Shown: one piece after another, positions 1-8,440 of the stretch
Position numbering within the stretch: the stretch's first letter is position 1
Layout of the letters: every line of letters starts with the position of its first letter
NCBI RefSeq assembly: GCF_030538495.1
Contig: NZ_JAUNTW010000001.1
Location: forward strand, 25,068-89,067
Length of the DNA: 64,000 bases
From: Paracoccus sp. (in: a-proteobacteria)
Lineage (GTDB): Bacteria; Pseudomonadota; Alphaproteobacteria; Rhodobacterales; Rhodobacteraceae
Direction: 5' to 3'
Program-made: the position numbers and the translations under genes
The notes under the pieces: generated by a model
The model's database searches: none
Told to the model about the DNA's origin: nothing
What the model saw: the letters and a program-made list of their open reading frames with translations, nothing else

Positions 1-29
1 ATCAAACGGATCATCAAACGGATCGCTGC

Positions 30-215
30 TCATTTAGCAGCCCTTCCACTAATCCATTGGCTCACCTGATCGCTTGACCAAAATGAAGCGCGCCCAAGTT
101 TGATTGGCGCGGGGAAATCCCCACGCTTTACCATATCATAAAGCGTAGTTTTGCCGATGCTAAGATGCGACAGAACATCGGGCAAACGCATAAGTTTGAG
201 GGTGTCGTGCTGCAT
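30..215 (-). CDS. AlpA-like small DNA-binding regulator
   Basis: A 61-aa protein with the layout of the AlpA/MerR-like excisionase family: a short N-terminus, a helix-turn-helix with 'IGKTTLYDMVKRGDFP' (about residues 20-35), then the wing 'PIKLGRASFW' and the closing helix 'QVSQWI'. Such proteins activate or direct excision of P4-like elements and repress or activate their integrase. It lies downstream of the integrase at 352-1557 on the same strand, as usual for integrase-AlpA pairs. The ATG at 215 is the only reasonable start. The assignment to the family is firm. A role in excision rather than general phage regulation is inferred. Confidence 0.8.
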   Translation of the reverse strand: MQHDTLKLMRLPDVLSHLSIGKTTLYDMVKRGDFPAPIKLGRASFWSSDQVSQWISGRAAK

Positions 216-351
216 GTGGAATCCTATTCACTAAAAACGAGTGTATTCATCTTTTTGTTGACTAGCAAGCCGGAGTTTACTATAGGTTGCCTTACGGAAC
301 CTGTTGGTCACGCCTGACTCCCCGCTGCGCCCTCAAACGCAGCGGGGCCTT
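216..351. other. Spacer between integrase and alpA-like gene, with hairpin
   Basis: This 136-bp spacer separates the integrase stop from the alpA-like start. It has a strong GC-rich hairpin next to the integrase stop (listed separately) and an AT-richer stretch near 220-250 that could carry the alpA promoter. No gene is seen. Confidence 0.5.
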
Positions 352-353
352 TT
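320..353. terminator. Hairpin terminator beside the integrase stop codon
   Basis: Perfect 10-bp arms CCCCGCTGCG (320-329) and CGCAGCGGGG (338-347) with an 8-nt loop, followed on the + strand by CCTTTT. The integrase stop codon is at 352-354, so leftward integrase transcripts meet the hairpin at once. The T-run, however, lies on the + strand side, so termination may be better for rightward transcripts. Confidence 0.6.
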
Positions 354-1557
354 ACAGAATGTCATCAAAGTCATCAGTAGCCGAGGGCGGCTCAAGAAAA
401 TCAGACCAGGTTTGAAGCATTTCTCGGCGCTGTCGCAGATACAGCGCCGCATTATAGACACCGCGCACAGACCCGTCCACGTGGGCCAGTTGCAACTCAA
501 TCCAGTCCCGGTTGAACTCATGCTCGTTCAACCAAGTTGACGCACTGGACCGCATCCCGTGAACCGTCGATCGTCCTGAATAGCCGAGCCGATAAAGAAA
601 ATAGATCATCGCGTTCTGCGACATCGGCTTATCCTGCCGACCCGGCGTCTTAAACACCCACTGCGACTGCCCGTTGATTTCCCGCAAACGCCCTAAGATT
701 TGCAGCACCTGCGGAGTTAGCGGCACCTGGTGATCGCGCCGCATTTTCATTCGTTCACCGCTGATGCGCCAGAGGGGGTTTGCGCCATCCAGCCCTTCGA
801 ACTCATGCCATTGGGCAAACCGCGTTTCATTCGTGCGAACCATGGTGTGAATGGTGAACACCACGCCGAGGGCGCTAATCAGTTCCCCGTGGCCTCGGTA
901 AATGCGATCAATGAGTTCGGGCAACTCCGCTGCCGGCAATGAATTGTGGTGAACAACCGCTTTGGGATTAGCTAAGGCGTCAGCAATATCACGCGTTGGA
1001 TCAGAAGGAATCAGACTCTCCGATACGGCAAAACGAAAAATCTTCCCGACCGTCTGATAAATCCGCCTTGCCATGCTGATCGACCCGCGGTCCTCGACGC
1101 GCCTGATGACATCCAACACATCGCGGGGCTTAATTTCAGCGATTGGTAAGTGGCCCAAGTGAGGGAATACGTCAGCCACGAGTCGGTTTTGTATGCGAAC
1201 CGAATGTGCCGTAACCCATTCATGTTCGTTCTTCATAAACCAGCGGTCAGCCACTTCCCGAAAGCTGTCCCGAACGCCAGGTGCGATGCCAGGAGCCTTC
1301 CGCTTTTGACCGCTTGGATCAATGCCATTGCTGAGTTTGACGCGCGCTTCTTTATGTAGCCGCCGCGCCTCTATTAGCGGAATGAGCGGGTATTGCCCAA
1401 TCGACAGCGTTTTGCGTTTTCCGGCGAAGCTGTAGTCAAAGCGCCACAGCTTTGAGCCTGCGGGAGTCGTGGTCAGATAGAGACCATCCGAATCGCTCGT
1501 TTTGTAAGGTTTAGCTTTGGGTTTCAGGCTGCGAATCTTCAAATCAGTCAGGGGCAT
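352..1557 (-). CDS. P4-type tyrosine integrase (site-specific recombinase)
   Basis: A 401-aa tyrosine recombinase with the N-terminal arm-binding domain typical of P4/CP4 integrases ('MPLTDLKIRSLKPKAKPYK', then the 'DSDGLYL' and 'LWRFDYSFAGKRKTLSIGQYP' elements). It continues with the core-binding domain (about residues 100-190) and the catalytic domain ending in '...VHGMRSSASTWLNE' and a late 'VRGVYNAALYL' segment with the tyrosine. It drives integration of the element whose end lies here. The gene sits immediately 3' of a tRNA gene on the same strand, the classic arrangement for tRNA-targeting islands. The ATG at 1557 is preferred over an upstream GTG at 1596 because it begins the conserved N-terminus. 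It appears intact. Confidence 0.92.
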   Translation of the reverse strand: MPLTDLKIRSLKPKAKPYKTSDSDGLYLTTTPAGSKLWRFDYSFAGKRKTLSIGQYPLIPLIEARRLHKEARVKLSNGIDPSGQKRKAPGIAPGVRDSFREVADRWFMKNEHEWVTAHSVRIQNRLVADVFPHLGHLPIAEIKPRDVLDVIRRVEDRGSISMARRIYQTVGKIFRFAVSESLIPSDPTRDIADALANPKAVVHHNSLPAAELPELIDRIYRGHGELISALGVVFTIHTMVRTNETRFAQWHEFEGLDGANPLWRISGERMKMRRDHQVPLTPQVLQILGRLREINGQSQWVFKTPGRQDKPMSQNAMIYFLYRLGYSGRSTVHGMRSSASTWLNEHEFNRDWIELQLAHVDGSVRGVYNAALYLRQRREMLQTWSDFLEPPSATDDFDDIL

Positions 1558-1627
1558 GACGGTATTCCGGCTAGGAAATCTTACGGTATTTTGCACATCC
1601 GATACCGTAAAAAGGGCGCGGATGTAG

Positions 1628-1667
1628 GCGAACGTCAGCGAACGTCAGCGAACGGTGGTGAACGACA
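1628..1667. repeat. Four tandem 10-bp units (candidate integrase arm sites)
   Basis: Four consecutive 10-bp units: GCGAACGTCA, GCGAACGTCA, GCGAACGGTG and GTGAACGACA. All keep the (G)NGAACG core. They lie between the integrase start and the tRNA 3' end, where arm-type integrase or excisionase sites are expected. The repeats are seen directly; the binding role is inferred. Confidence 0.6.
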
Positions 1668-1687
1668 AACCCTTGATAGAATTGGGA

Positions 1688-1702
1688 TAATTTCGGAAAT
1701 TA
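1688..1702. promoter_or_regulatory. Perfect 15-bp inverted repeat near the tRNA 3' end
   Basis: TAATTTC-G-GAAATTA is a perfect 7+1+7 palindrome, 21 bp from the encoded CCA end of the tRNA. It could be an accessory recombination site or an operator for the integrase or AlpA-like regulator. No function can be proven from sequence. Confidence 0.45.
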
Positions 1703-1723
1703 TGCGGTGAAAACAATGTGTTG

Positions 1724-1799
1724 TGGTAGGCCCGGAGGGACTCGAACCCCCAACCAAGGCGTTATGAGCGCCCTGCTCTGACCATTGAGCTACAGGCCC
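1724..1799 (-). tRNA. tRNA with CAU anticodon, probably tRNA-Ile2(CAU)
   Basis: A 76-nt cloverleaf with encoded CCA. Acceptor arms are GGGCCTG and CGGGCCT (one G-U at the end), the T-arm is GGGGG-TTCGAGT-CCCTC, and the anticodon loop holds CTCATAA, giving CAU. The anticodon-stem context 'CGCTCATAACG..TTGGTTG' resembles the minor isoleucine tRNA, whose C34 becomes lysidine, more than elongator tRNA-Met. Automated annotation may label it Met. Its 3' end faces the integrase at 352-1557 and is the likely attB of that element. Confidence 0.85.
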
Positions 1800-1911
1800 C
1801 CGCAGCAACCATTTGCCTAAACCCCGTGCGCCGTGGGGTCAAGCGGTTCGGCGTTGCCCATGCGGCACGGTTACGGTATCGGGGGCGAAACCTGAAAACC
1901 GGGGGCCGGGT

Positions 1912-2952
1912 ATGATGAAAAACGGAATCAGCTATCGCGATGCGGGCGTCGATATTGATGCGGGCAATGAACTGGTGGAACGGATCAAACCCGCCGCCGC
2001 CGCGACCACCCGCCCCGGAGTGATGGATGCATTGGGCGGGTTCGGCGCGTTGTTCGATCTGCGCGCGGCGGGCTATGACGACCCGATTCTGGTCGCGGCG
2101 ACCGATGGGGTTGGCACCAAGCTGCGCATCGGGATCGACACCGGCCATCTGGACGGTCTGGGTCAGGATCTGGTCGCGATGTGCGTCAATGATCTGGTGT
2201 GCCAAGGGGCCGAACCGCTGTTTTTCCTGGACTATTTCGCCACTGGCAAGCTGTCGGTTGATGAAGGCGCGCGCGTCGTGAACGGCATCGCCGCCGGGTG
2301 TAAGGCCGCGGGATGTGCGCTGATTGGCGGTGAAACGGCGGAAATGCCGGGTATGTATCATGACGGCGATTTCGATCTGGCGGGCTTTGCCGTGGGCGCG
2401 ATGAACCGGGGCGCGTCGCTGCCTGCGGGCGTGGAACAGGGCGATGTGCTGCTGGGGCTGGCATCCGACGGGGTTCATTCCAACGGCTATTCGCTGGTGC
2501 GCAAGGTGGCCGATCATGCCGGGCTGACGTGGGATGACGCGGCCCCCTTTGCCGATGGCTCGCTGGGTGAGGCGCTGCTGACGCCGACGCGGCTGTATGT
2601 CAAACCCGCACTGGCCGCGATTCGGGCGGGCGGGGTTCACGCCTTGGCCCATATCACCGGCGGCGGCCTGACCGAGAACCTGCCGCGTGTGCTGCCCAAA
2701 CATCTGGGCGCGGATATTGACCTGTCGTCGTGGACGCTGCCGCCGGTCTTTGGCTGGCTGGCGCAGGCGGGCGGGATTGACACGCCGGAAATGCTGAAAA
2801 CCTTCAACAGTGGCATCGGTATGATCCTGGTCGTGGCGGCGGATCAGGCCGACGCGCTGTCGCGCCTGCTGACCGAATATGGCGAGACCGTTCACCGCAT
2901 CGGCACCGTCACCGCCGGCACGGGCGTGCGCTACAGCGGAACCCTTGCGTGA
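1912..2952 (+). CDS. purM: Phosphoribosylformylglycinamidine cyclo-ligase (AIR synthetase)
   Basis: A 346-aa cytosolic enzyme of purine synthesis. It closes FGAM to aminoimidazole ribonucleotide with ATP. The characteristic N-terminus '[22 protein letters not shown]', the '[12 protein letters not shown]' and '[21 protein letters not shown]' blocks, '[11 protein letters not shown]' and '[16 protein letters not shown]' are all present. The length matches the family. The start at 1912 (or the adjacent ATG at 1915) follows a G-rich ribosome site; the frame is open further upstream but without family similarity. The purN start overlaps its stop, so the two form a translationally coupled operon. 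Confidence 0.97.
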   Translation: MMKNGISYRDAGVDIDAGNELVERIKPAAAATTRPGVMDALGGFGALFDLRAAGYDDPILVAATDGVGTKLRIGIDTGHLDGLGQDLVAMCVNDLVCQGAEPLFFLDYFATGKLSVDEGARVVNGIAAGCKAAGCALIGGETAEMPGMYHDGDFDLAGFAVGAMNRGASLPAGVEQGDVLLGLASDGVHSNGYSLVRKVADHAGLTWDDAAPFADGSLGEALLTPTRLYVKPALAAIRAGGVHALAHITGGGLTENLPRVLPKHLGADIDLSSWTLPPVFGWLAQAGGIDTPEMLKTFNSGIGMILVVAADQADALSRLLTEYGETVHRIGTVTAGTGVRYSGTLA

Positions 2953-3536
2953 AGCGGGTTGCTATCCTGATTTCCGGCGGCGGGTCGAACATGGTCCGTC
3001 TGGTGCAGGATATGACCGGCGATCACCCGGCGCGGCCCGTGCTGGTCGCGTCGAACGATCCGGCGGCGGGGGGGCTGATCCGCGCGGCGGAACTGGGCGT
3101 GCCGACCGCCGCCGTGGATCATCGCGATTTTCGCGGCGACCGCGCGGGGTTCGAAGCCGCGTTGCTGCGCCCGCTGCTGGACGCGGAGCCCGACATCATT
3201 TGTCTGGCCGGGTTTATGCGCATCCTGACCCCCGATTTCGTGCAGCGATTTGCCGGGCGGATGCTGAATATTCACCCGTCATTGCTGCCGAAATATCCGG
3301 GGCTGCACACGCATCAACGCGCGATTGAGGCGGGCGACGATCAGGCCGGGGCCACCGTGCATCTGGTCACGCCGGAACTGGATGCTGGCCCGATTCTGGG
3401 TCAGGCGCGGGTTCCGGTGCTGGCGGGCGACACGCCCGACGATCTGGCCGCGCGCGTTTTGGTTCAAGAACACCGGCTGTATCCCGCCGTTCTGCGCCGC
3501 TTTGCCGCCGGGGATCCTGCGCCTGTCATGCTGTGA
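2949..3536 (+). CDS. purN: Phosphoribosylglycinamide formyltransferase
   Basis: A 195-aa GAR transformylase that moves the formyl group from 10-formyltetrahydrofolate to GAR in purine synthesis. The N-terminal '[10 protein letters not shown]' loop, the catalytic '[16 protein letters not shown]' with Asn and His, and '[16 protein letters not shown]' with the active-site Asp are intact. It begins with GTG in the GTGA overlap with the purM stop, which supports coupled translation. It is the usual length. Confidence 0.96.
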   Translation: MKRVAILISGGGSNMVRLVQDMTGDHPARPVLVASNDPAAGGLIRAAELGVPTAAVDHRDFRGDRAGFEAALLRPLLDAEPDIICLAGFMRILTPDFVQRFAGRMLNIHPSLLPKYPGLHTHQRAIEAGDDQAGATVHLVTPELDAGPILGQARVPVLAGDTPDDLAARVLVQEHRLYPAVLRRFAAGDPAPVML

Positions 3537-3574
3537 TGGGCGGGGCGCCCTGCCCCGCCACGATACGCGTTCGC

Positions 3575-4000
3575 TTAGCGGATCGTCGCCAGCCAGGCGT
3601 CGATCCCCGCCTGCGCAACGGCTTGGTCCTGCGACGGAGTGCCGGACGACACGCCAATCCCGCCAACCACTTGCCCTTGCCACGCGACGGGCAGACCGCC
3701 CGCAACCACCATCAATCGCCCCCCGATGGCCGAGTTGATCCCGTAAGCTGCCGCGCCGGGCTGGCTGGCATCGCCATATTCATGCGTCGCCTTGCGCGCA
3801 GCCGAGGCGGTGAACGCCTTGTCAATCGCGATTGTGGTGGATGTGACTTTGCCGCCCTCCATCCGTTCAAACGCGATCAGCTGACCGCTTTCGTCGGTGA
3901 TCGCGATGCACATGGGAACGCCGATCTGTTCGGCATGGGCGGCGGCCCCGGCAATCAGTTTGCGCGCGTCGTCGATGTCTAATCTGGTGAAGGTTTTCAT
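3575..4000 (-). CDS. glcG: GlcG/HbpS-type heme-binding family protein
   Basis: A 141-aa member of the GlcG/HbpS (DUF336) family: 'LDIDDARKLIAGAAAHAEQIGVPM' followed by 'AITDESGQLIAFERMEG', the 'AIDKAFTASA' block and 'GGLPVAW-GQVVGGIGVSSG'. The biochemical role in glycolate loci is unsettled; some homologues bind heme or act as sensors. It begins 9 bp after the stop of glcB on the same strand, with an AAGGA-like site, so it is the last gene of a glcB-glcG unit. The family call is firm; the glycolate link comes from context. Confidence 0.88.
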   Translation of the reverse strand: MKTFTRLDIDDARKLIAGAAAHAEQIGVPMCIAITDESGQLIAFERMEGGKVTSTTIAIDKAFTASAARKATHEYGDASQPGAAAYGINSAIGGRLMVVAGGLPVAWQGQVVGGIGVSSGTPSQDQAVAQAGIDAWLATIR

Positions 4001-4009
4001 CGGTTGTCC

Positions 4010-6157
4010 TTACTGTTCTTTCGCCACGCGACGCCATGCGTGCAGCAGCGGTTCCGTGTAACCCGAGGGTTGTTCAACACCCTTAACGATCAGGTCAAGC
4101 GCCGCCGAAAATGCTGGCCCGTCAAAGCGGGGGGCCATCGGCCGATAGGCGGGATCACTGGCGTTCTGGGCATCAACCGCCACAGCCATGCGGCGCAAGC
4201 TGTCTTCGACCTGCTCGCGGGTGATGACGCCATGCAGCAACCAGTTCGACAGGAATTGCGCCGAAATCCGTAAGGTCGCGCGATCTTCCATCAACGGCAC
4301 ATCGTCGATATCCGGCACCTTGGAACACCCCACGCCCTGATCGACCCAGCGCACCACATAGCCCAGCAGCGACTGACAGTTCAGGTCCGTTTCGCGCGTG
4401 ATGACGGCCTCGGACAGATTGCGTTTGCCCAGAAGCGGCGGCGTCATCAGCCTGTCAAGGCTGGCGCGTTCGCGGGTCATCAGCTCGCTTTGCCGCGCGG
4501 CCACATCCACCTGATGATAATGGATCGCGTGCAGGGTCGCAGCCGTCGGCGACGGCACCCAAGCGGTGTTCGCGCCCGCCCGAGGATGGCCAATCTTGGT
4601 GGCCAGCATTTCCGACATCGCGTCAGGCTTGGCCCACATCCCCTTGCCGATCTGCCCTTTGCCGTTCAGGCCGGTCGCCAGACCCGCATCAACATTGCCG
4701 TCTTCATAGGCGGCCAGCCAATCCGCGTCCTTCATGTCGCCTTTCGGCAGCACCGCGCCCGCCTGCATGATCGTATGGATTTCATCGCCGGTCCGGTCGA
4801 GGAAACCCGTATTGATGAACGCGATCCGATCCTTCAGCGCGCGGATACATTCGCGCAGATTGACCGATGTGCGGCGTTCTTCATCCATCAGGCCCAGCTT
4901 GACCGTGCCTTTCGGCAGGCCCAGCATCGCTTCGACCGCGGCATAGGTGCGGTCGGCAAAGGCGGCCTCATCCGGGCCATGCATCTTGGGCTTGACGACA
5001 TAGACGGACCCCGCGCGCGAATTGCGCGGGCCGTCGGTTTTTTGCAGGTCATGCAGCGCCGCCGTGACCGTGATGACCGCGTCCAGCAGACCTTCGGGAA
5101 TGTCCTGACCGTCCAGCCTGACCGCATCACTCGTCATCAGATGGCCGACATTGCGGACCAACAAAACCGCACGCCCCGGCAGCGTAAAGGCCGACCCATC
5201 CGGCGCGGTAAAGTCGCGGTCGGGGTTCAGCCGCCGGGTCATCGGCGTGCCGCCCTTATCGAAGGTATCGGCCAGATCGCCTTTCATCAGGCCCAGCCAA
5301 TTCGCATAGACCGCGACCTTGTCCTGGGCATCGACCGCCGCGACCGAATCCTCGCAGTCTTGGATCGCCGTCAGCGCCGATTCCAGCACCACATCGCGCA
5401 GACCCGACGCACTCGCCTGCCCCACAGGATGGGACGGATCAAACACCAGTTCGATATGCAGGCCGTTATGTCGGAACAGGATCGAATGCTGTTCCCCCGC
5501 GCCGCTGACGCCAACAAAGGCCGAGGGATCGGCCAGCGGCACATCCTTTCCGCCGATGGTGGCCACAGCCTGCCCGCCATCGACGCGCCAGCCCGTGACA
5601 TCCGCGTGACGGCCCCCGGCCAGTGGCAGCGCGTCATCCAGAAACGCCGCCGCTTTTGCGACGGCTGCCGCGCCGCGTTCGGCGTCATAGCCTTTGCCCT
5701 TAGGCGATCCGGGCAGCACATCCGTGCCATAAAGCGCGTCATAGAGCGACCCCCAACGGGCATTCGCCGCATTCAGCGCAAAGCGCGCATTCATCACCGG
5801 CACCACCAGTTGCGGCCCGGCGATGCTGGCGATTTCCGGGTCGGCCGGGCCGGTCGCAACCGTGAATTCGGGGCCTTCCGGCACGATATAACCGATGTCA
5901 CGCAGGAAGCTGATCCAGTCCGCATTGTTCCAGTCCTGTCCGCGATGATCCGTCAGCCAGTCGTCAATCTGGCGCTGCAGATCGTCCCGAACGCCAAGCA
6001 GGCGGCGGTTTTCAGGGGCAAGGTCAGTCAGAATGGATGCGAACCCGGCCCAGAATTCATTGGCGGGGATCGACAGGCCCGGAAGCAAATCGGTTTCGAC
6101 AAACGTCGCCAGTTCCGACGCAACATCCAGACCACTTCGTTCGACGTATTCCGTCAT
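4010..6157 (-). CDS. glcB: Malate synthase G
   Basis: A 715-aa enzyme that condenses glyoxylate with acetyl-CoA to malate, completing glycolate use. The length fits isoform G (about 720 aa) and not the shorter isoform A. Hallmarks seen are 'LEDCEDSVAAVDAQDKV'-like ('IQDCEDSVAAVDAQDK'), 'YVVKPKMHGPDEAAFA', 'LGLMDEERRTSVNLRECI', 'AFINTGFLDRTGDEIHT' and 'GKGMWAKPDAM'. The frame stays open to 6274, but the ATG at 6157 has a GGAGGGA site at correct distance, and upstream residues do not look like the family. It is divergent from an IclR regulator and followed by glcG. Confidence 0.97.
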   Translation of the reverse strand: MTEYVERSGLDVASELATFVETDLLPGLSIPANEFWAGFASILTDLAPENRRLLGVRDDLQRQIDDWLTDHRGQDWNNADWISFLRDIGYIVPEGPEFTVATGPADPEIASIAGPQLVVPVMNARFALNAANARWGSLYDALYGTDVLPGSPKGKGYDAERGAAAVAKAAAFLDDALPLAGGRHADVTGWRVDGGQAVATIGGKDVPLADPSAFVGVSGAGEQHSILFRHNGLHIELVFDPSHPVGQASASGLRDVVLESALTAIQDCEDSVAAVDAQDKVAVYANWLGLMKGDLADTFDKGGTPMTRRLNPDRDFTAPDGSAFTLPGRAVLLVRNVGHLMTSDAVRLDGQDIPEGLLDAVITVTAALHDLQKTDGPRNSRAGSVYVVKPKMHGPDEAAFADRTYAAVEAMLGLPKGTVKLGLMDEERRTSVNLRECIRALKDRIAFINTGFLDRTGDEIHTIMQAGAVLPKGDMKDADWLAAYEDGNVDAGLATGLNGKGQIGKGMWAKPDAMSEMLATKIGHPRAGANTAWVPSPTAATLHAIHYHQVDVAARQSELMTRERASLDRLMTPPLLGKRNLSEAVITRETDLNCQSLLGYVVRWVDQGVGCSKVPDIDDVPLMEDRATLRISAQFLSNWLLHGVITREQVEDSLRRMAVAVDAQNASDPAYRPMAPRFDGPAFSAALDLIVKGVEQPSGYTEPLLHAWRRVAKEQ

Positions 6158-6213
6158 CATTCCCTCCGTGAAAAACATGTCGGGAAGGCATAGCGCCCTT
6201 GGCGAGTTCCTGA

Positions 6214-6246
6214 CCATATCCCTCTGGACAGTTTTCCACGATATGG
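6214..6246. promoter_or_regulatory. IclR-like operator between glcB and iclR-type gene
   Basis: Two nearly concentric inverted repeats lie in the 104-bp divergent spacer. The inner TGGACAGTTTTCCA (6225-6238) resembles the IclR-family pattern TGGAA-N-TTCCA. The outer arms are CCATATC (6214-6220) and GATATGG (6240-6246). The position suits control of both glcB and the regulator. The repeats are seen; binding is inferred. Confidence 0.6.
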
Positions 6247-6261
6247 AATAGAGCCTTGAAA

Positions 6262-7074
6262 ATGGAAAAGCCAACGGGAACCGTTCAAGCGGTCGATCGC
6301 GCGTTAGACCTGATGGAGCTGCTTGCCGTTCACCCCGACGGCGCGCGGCTGACCGATCTTGCGCGCCAAGCTGGGCTGGCCCCGTCCACAGCGCATCGGC
6401 TGTTGACGACGCTGGAACGGCGGGGATTTGCCCAATTTGATGCCACCAATTCCCATTGGGTCGTCGGCCAGAAAGCCTTTTCGGTCGGGATCGCCTTCAC
6501 CCGCTGGCAAAGCTTTATCGCCGCGGCGCATCCCTTTCTGCGACGATTGCGCGACGACAGCCACGAAACGGCAAATCTGGGCATTTTGGAAGAAGGCGAA
6601 GTCGTCACGGTTGCCCAAGTCGAAAGCCGCGAAATCACCCGAGCCATCGCGTCGCCCGGAGGTCGCGCGCCGGTCCTGTGCTCGGGGATGGGCAAGGCGA
6701 TTATCGCCACATGGCCGGATGAGGCCATCGACGCGTTCATGGATCGCCATGGATTTTGGGCCAGAACCCGCCACAGCCTGCGCACGACCGAAGCCGTCCG
6801 AACCGAAATCGCCACCATCCGCGAACGCGGCTTTGCCTATGACAACGAAGAATTCACCTATGGGGTGCGATGCGTGGCGGCGGTTGTCTGGGATCCTTAT
6901 GCGGAACCCATCGGGGCGATCTCGATTTCCGCCCTTGCGAACAGGCTGCCGCAAGCCGGGATGGCGGCAATGGGCGCAAAGGTTCTGGCCGCCGCCAAAG
7001 AACTGACATCGGTGCTGGGTGGCGTCATGCCGGCGCAGAAGGACGCGCCCCGTGACGACGTCACGGGGCTGTAG
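6262..7074 (+). CDS. IclR-family transcriptional regulator
   Basis: A 270-aa regulator with an N-terminal winged helix-turn-helix ('VDRALDLMELLAVHPDGARLTDLARQAGLAPSTAHRLLTTLERRGF', about residues 11-56) and a C-terminal effector domain ('LCSGMGKAIIA', 'RERGFAYDNEEFTYGVRCVAAVVWD', 'GAISISAL'). Members sense small acids such as glyoxylate or pyruvate. The ATG at 6262 is preferred to a TTG two codons upstream. It is transcribed away from glcB, with an IclR-like inverted repeat in the shared spacer, so control of glcBG by glyoxylate is the simplest inference. It converges on glcF. Confidence 0.93.
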   Translation: MEKPTGTVQAVDRALDLMELLAVHPDGARLTDLARQAGLAPSTAHRLLTTLERRGFAQFDATNSHWVVGQKAFSVGIAFTRWQSFIAAAHPFLRRLRDDSHETANLGILEEGEVVTVAQVESREITRAIASPGGRAPVLCSGMGKAIIATWPDEAIDAFMDRHGFWARTRHSLRTTEAVRTEIATIRERGFAYDNEEFTYGVRCVAAVVWDPYAEPIGAISISALANRLPQAGMAAMGAKVLAAAKELTSVLGGVMPAQKDAPRDDVTGL

Positions 7075-7131
7075 GCCACCCCGCCCTGCGCGCATAAGCG
7101 AGAGCCGAAGCCGGTTGCCTATCCGGCAAAG

Positions 7132-8439
7132 CTATTGCCCCCGCGTATCGTCACGGTTCAGCCCCCGCGGCTTTGGCCCGCCTGTCGCCCAATCCAAAAG
7201 CTCGGCGGTATGCAGGACGGGAATACCCGTTCCTGAACCAATCTGCATCATGCAGCCGATATTGCCCGCACTGATGACGTCAGGGGTCGTCGCCTCGATG
7301 GTCGCCACCTTTCGCGCCTTCAACTGACCCGAAATTTCGGGCTGCATCAGGTTATACGTCCCGGCCGATCCGCAGCAGAGATGACTGTCACGAGGCTCGA
7401 CCACCTGAAAGCCCGCCGCCTTGAGCAGATCCTTGGGTGCCGAACGAACCTGCTGCCCGTGCTGCAACGAACAGGCCGCGTGATAGGCCACCCGCAAAGG
7501 CGCGGCATGGGTCGCATCCGTCAGTCCGATATCGGCCATCACCTCGGAAATGTCCTTGGCCAGTGCTGCGATCCGGGCCGCGTCCCCGGCCAGCGGATCG
7601 TTGCGGAACATGTGGCCGTAATCTTTGACCGTCGTGCCGCAACCCGAGGTGTTGATGACCACGGCGTCAAGGCCCGCGCCGTCCAGCTCGGCGGTCAGCG
7701 CACGGATATTCGCGGCGGCCATTGCGTGGCTGTCATCCGTCTTGCCCATATGATGGGTCAGCGCCCCGCAGCAGCCGATGCCTTTGGGGATCACGACCTC
7801 GCAGCCATGCCGACGCAGCAGCCGGATCGTCGCGTCGTTAATATCGGTGTTCAGCGCGCGCTGCGCACAGCCGATCAGCAGCGCGACGCGCCGTTGTTTT
7901 GCCTGTTGGGCCGGAAAGGTCTGCGGCCGGTCATTGGGACTGGGGGATGGGATGCGTGCCGGTGTCATGTCCAGCATCGCCCGCAGCCGCGCATCGGGCA
8001 TCAGCTTGCGAAACGGGCGTGCCAGTTTCGCCCCCAGCAGCGCCAGCCGGAACCGCCGGGGATAGGGCAAAATCCGCGCCAGAATCCAACGCAAGGCGCG
8101 GTCATCCCAACGACGCCGGTAATTCTGTTCGATATAGTCGCGTGCGTGATCAACAAGATGCATATAATGCACCCCCGACGGGCAGGTCGTCATACAGCTG
8201 AGGCAACTCAGGCAGCGGTCGATATGCTGAACGGTTTTCGCGTCGGGAACCCGGTTGTTTTCCAGCATGTCCTTGATCAGATAGATGCGCCCGCGCGGGC
8301 TGTCCAATTCGTCACCCAGCACCTGATAGGTCGGACAGGTCGCGGTGCAGAAACCGCAATGCACGCAGGACCGAAGTATTTCATTCGCGCGCGCCGTTGC
8401 GGGGTCGGCCAGTTGTGTGTCACTAAAATTCGTTTGCAT
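7132..8439 (-). CDS. glcF: Glycolate oxidase iron-sulfur subunit GlcF
   Basis: A 435-aa subunit that carries electrons from the flavin subunits of glycolate oxidase to the respiratory chain. Two 4Fe-4S motifs, 'CVHCGFCTATCP' (about 25-36) and 'CLSCLSCMTTCP' (about 76-87), are followed by two cysteine-rich CCG domains ('GCCGALTHHMG', 'CCGSAGTYNLMQPEIS'). It starts one base after the glcE stop, the last gene of glcD-glcE-glcF. Length and motifs are complete. Confidence 0.96.
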   Translation of the reverse strand: MQTNFSDTQLADPATARANEILRSCVHCGFCTATCPTYQVLGDELDSPRGRIYLIKDMLENNRVPDAKTVQHIDRCLSCLSCMTTCPSGVHYMHLVDHARDYIEQNYRRRWDDRALRWILARILPYPRRFRLALLGAKLARPFRKLMPDARLRAMLDMTPARIPSPSPNDRPQTFPAQQAKQRRVALLIGCAQRALNTDINDATIRLLRRHGCEVVIPKGIGCCGALTHHMGKTDDSHAMAAANIRALTAELDGAGLDAVVINTSGCGTTVKDYGHMFRNDPLAGDAARIAALAKDISEVMADIGLTDATHAAPLRVAYHAACSLQHGQQVRSAPKDLLKAAGFQVVEPRDSHLCCGSAGTYNLMQPEISGQLKARKVATIEATTPDVISAGNIGCMMQIGSGTGIPVLHTAELLDWATGGPKPRGLNRDDTRGQ

Positions 8440-8440
8440 G

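Noticed and set aside
1762..2895. Long minus-strand frame opposite purM
   Set aside because: It is the antisense shadow of a GC-rich gene; the product is Arg/Gln-rich without family motifs.
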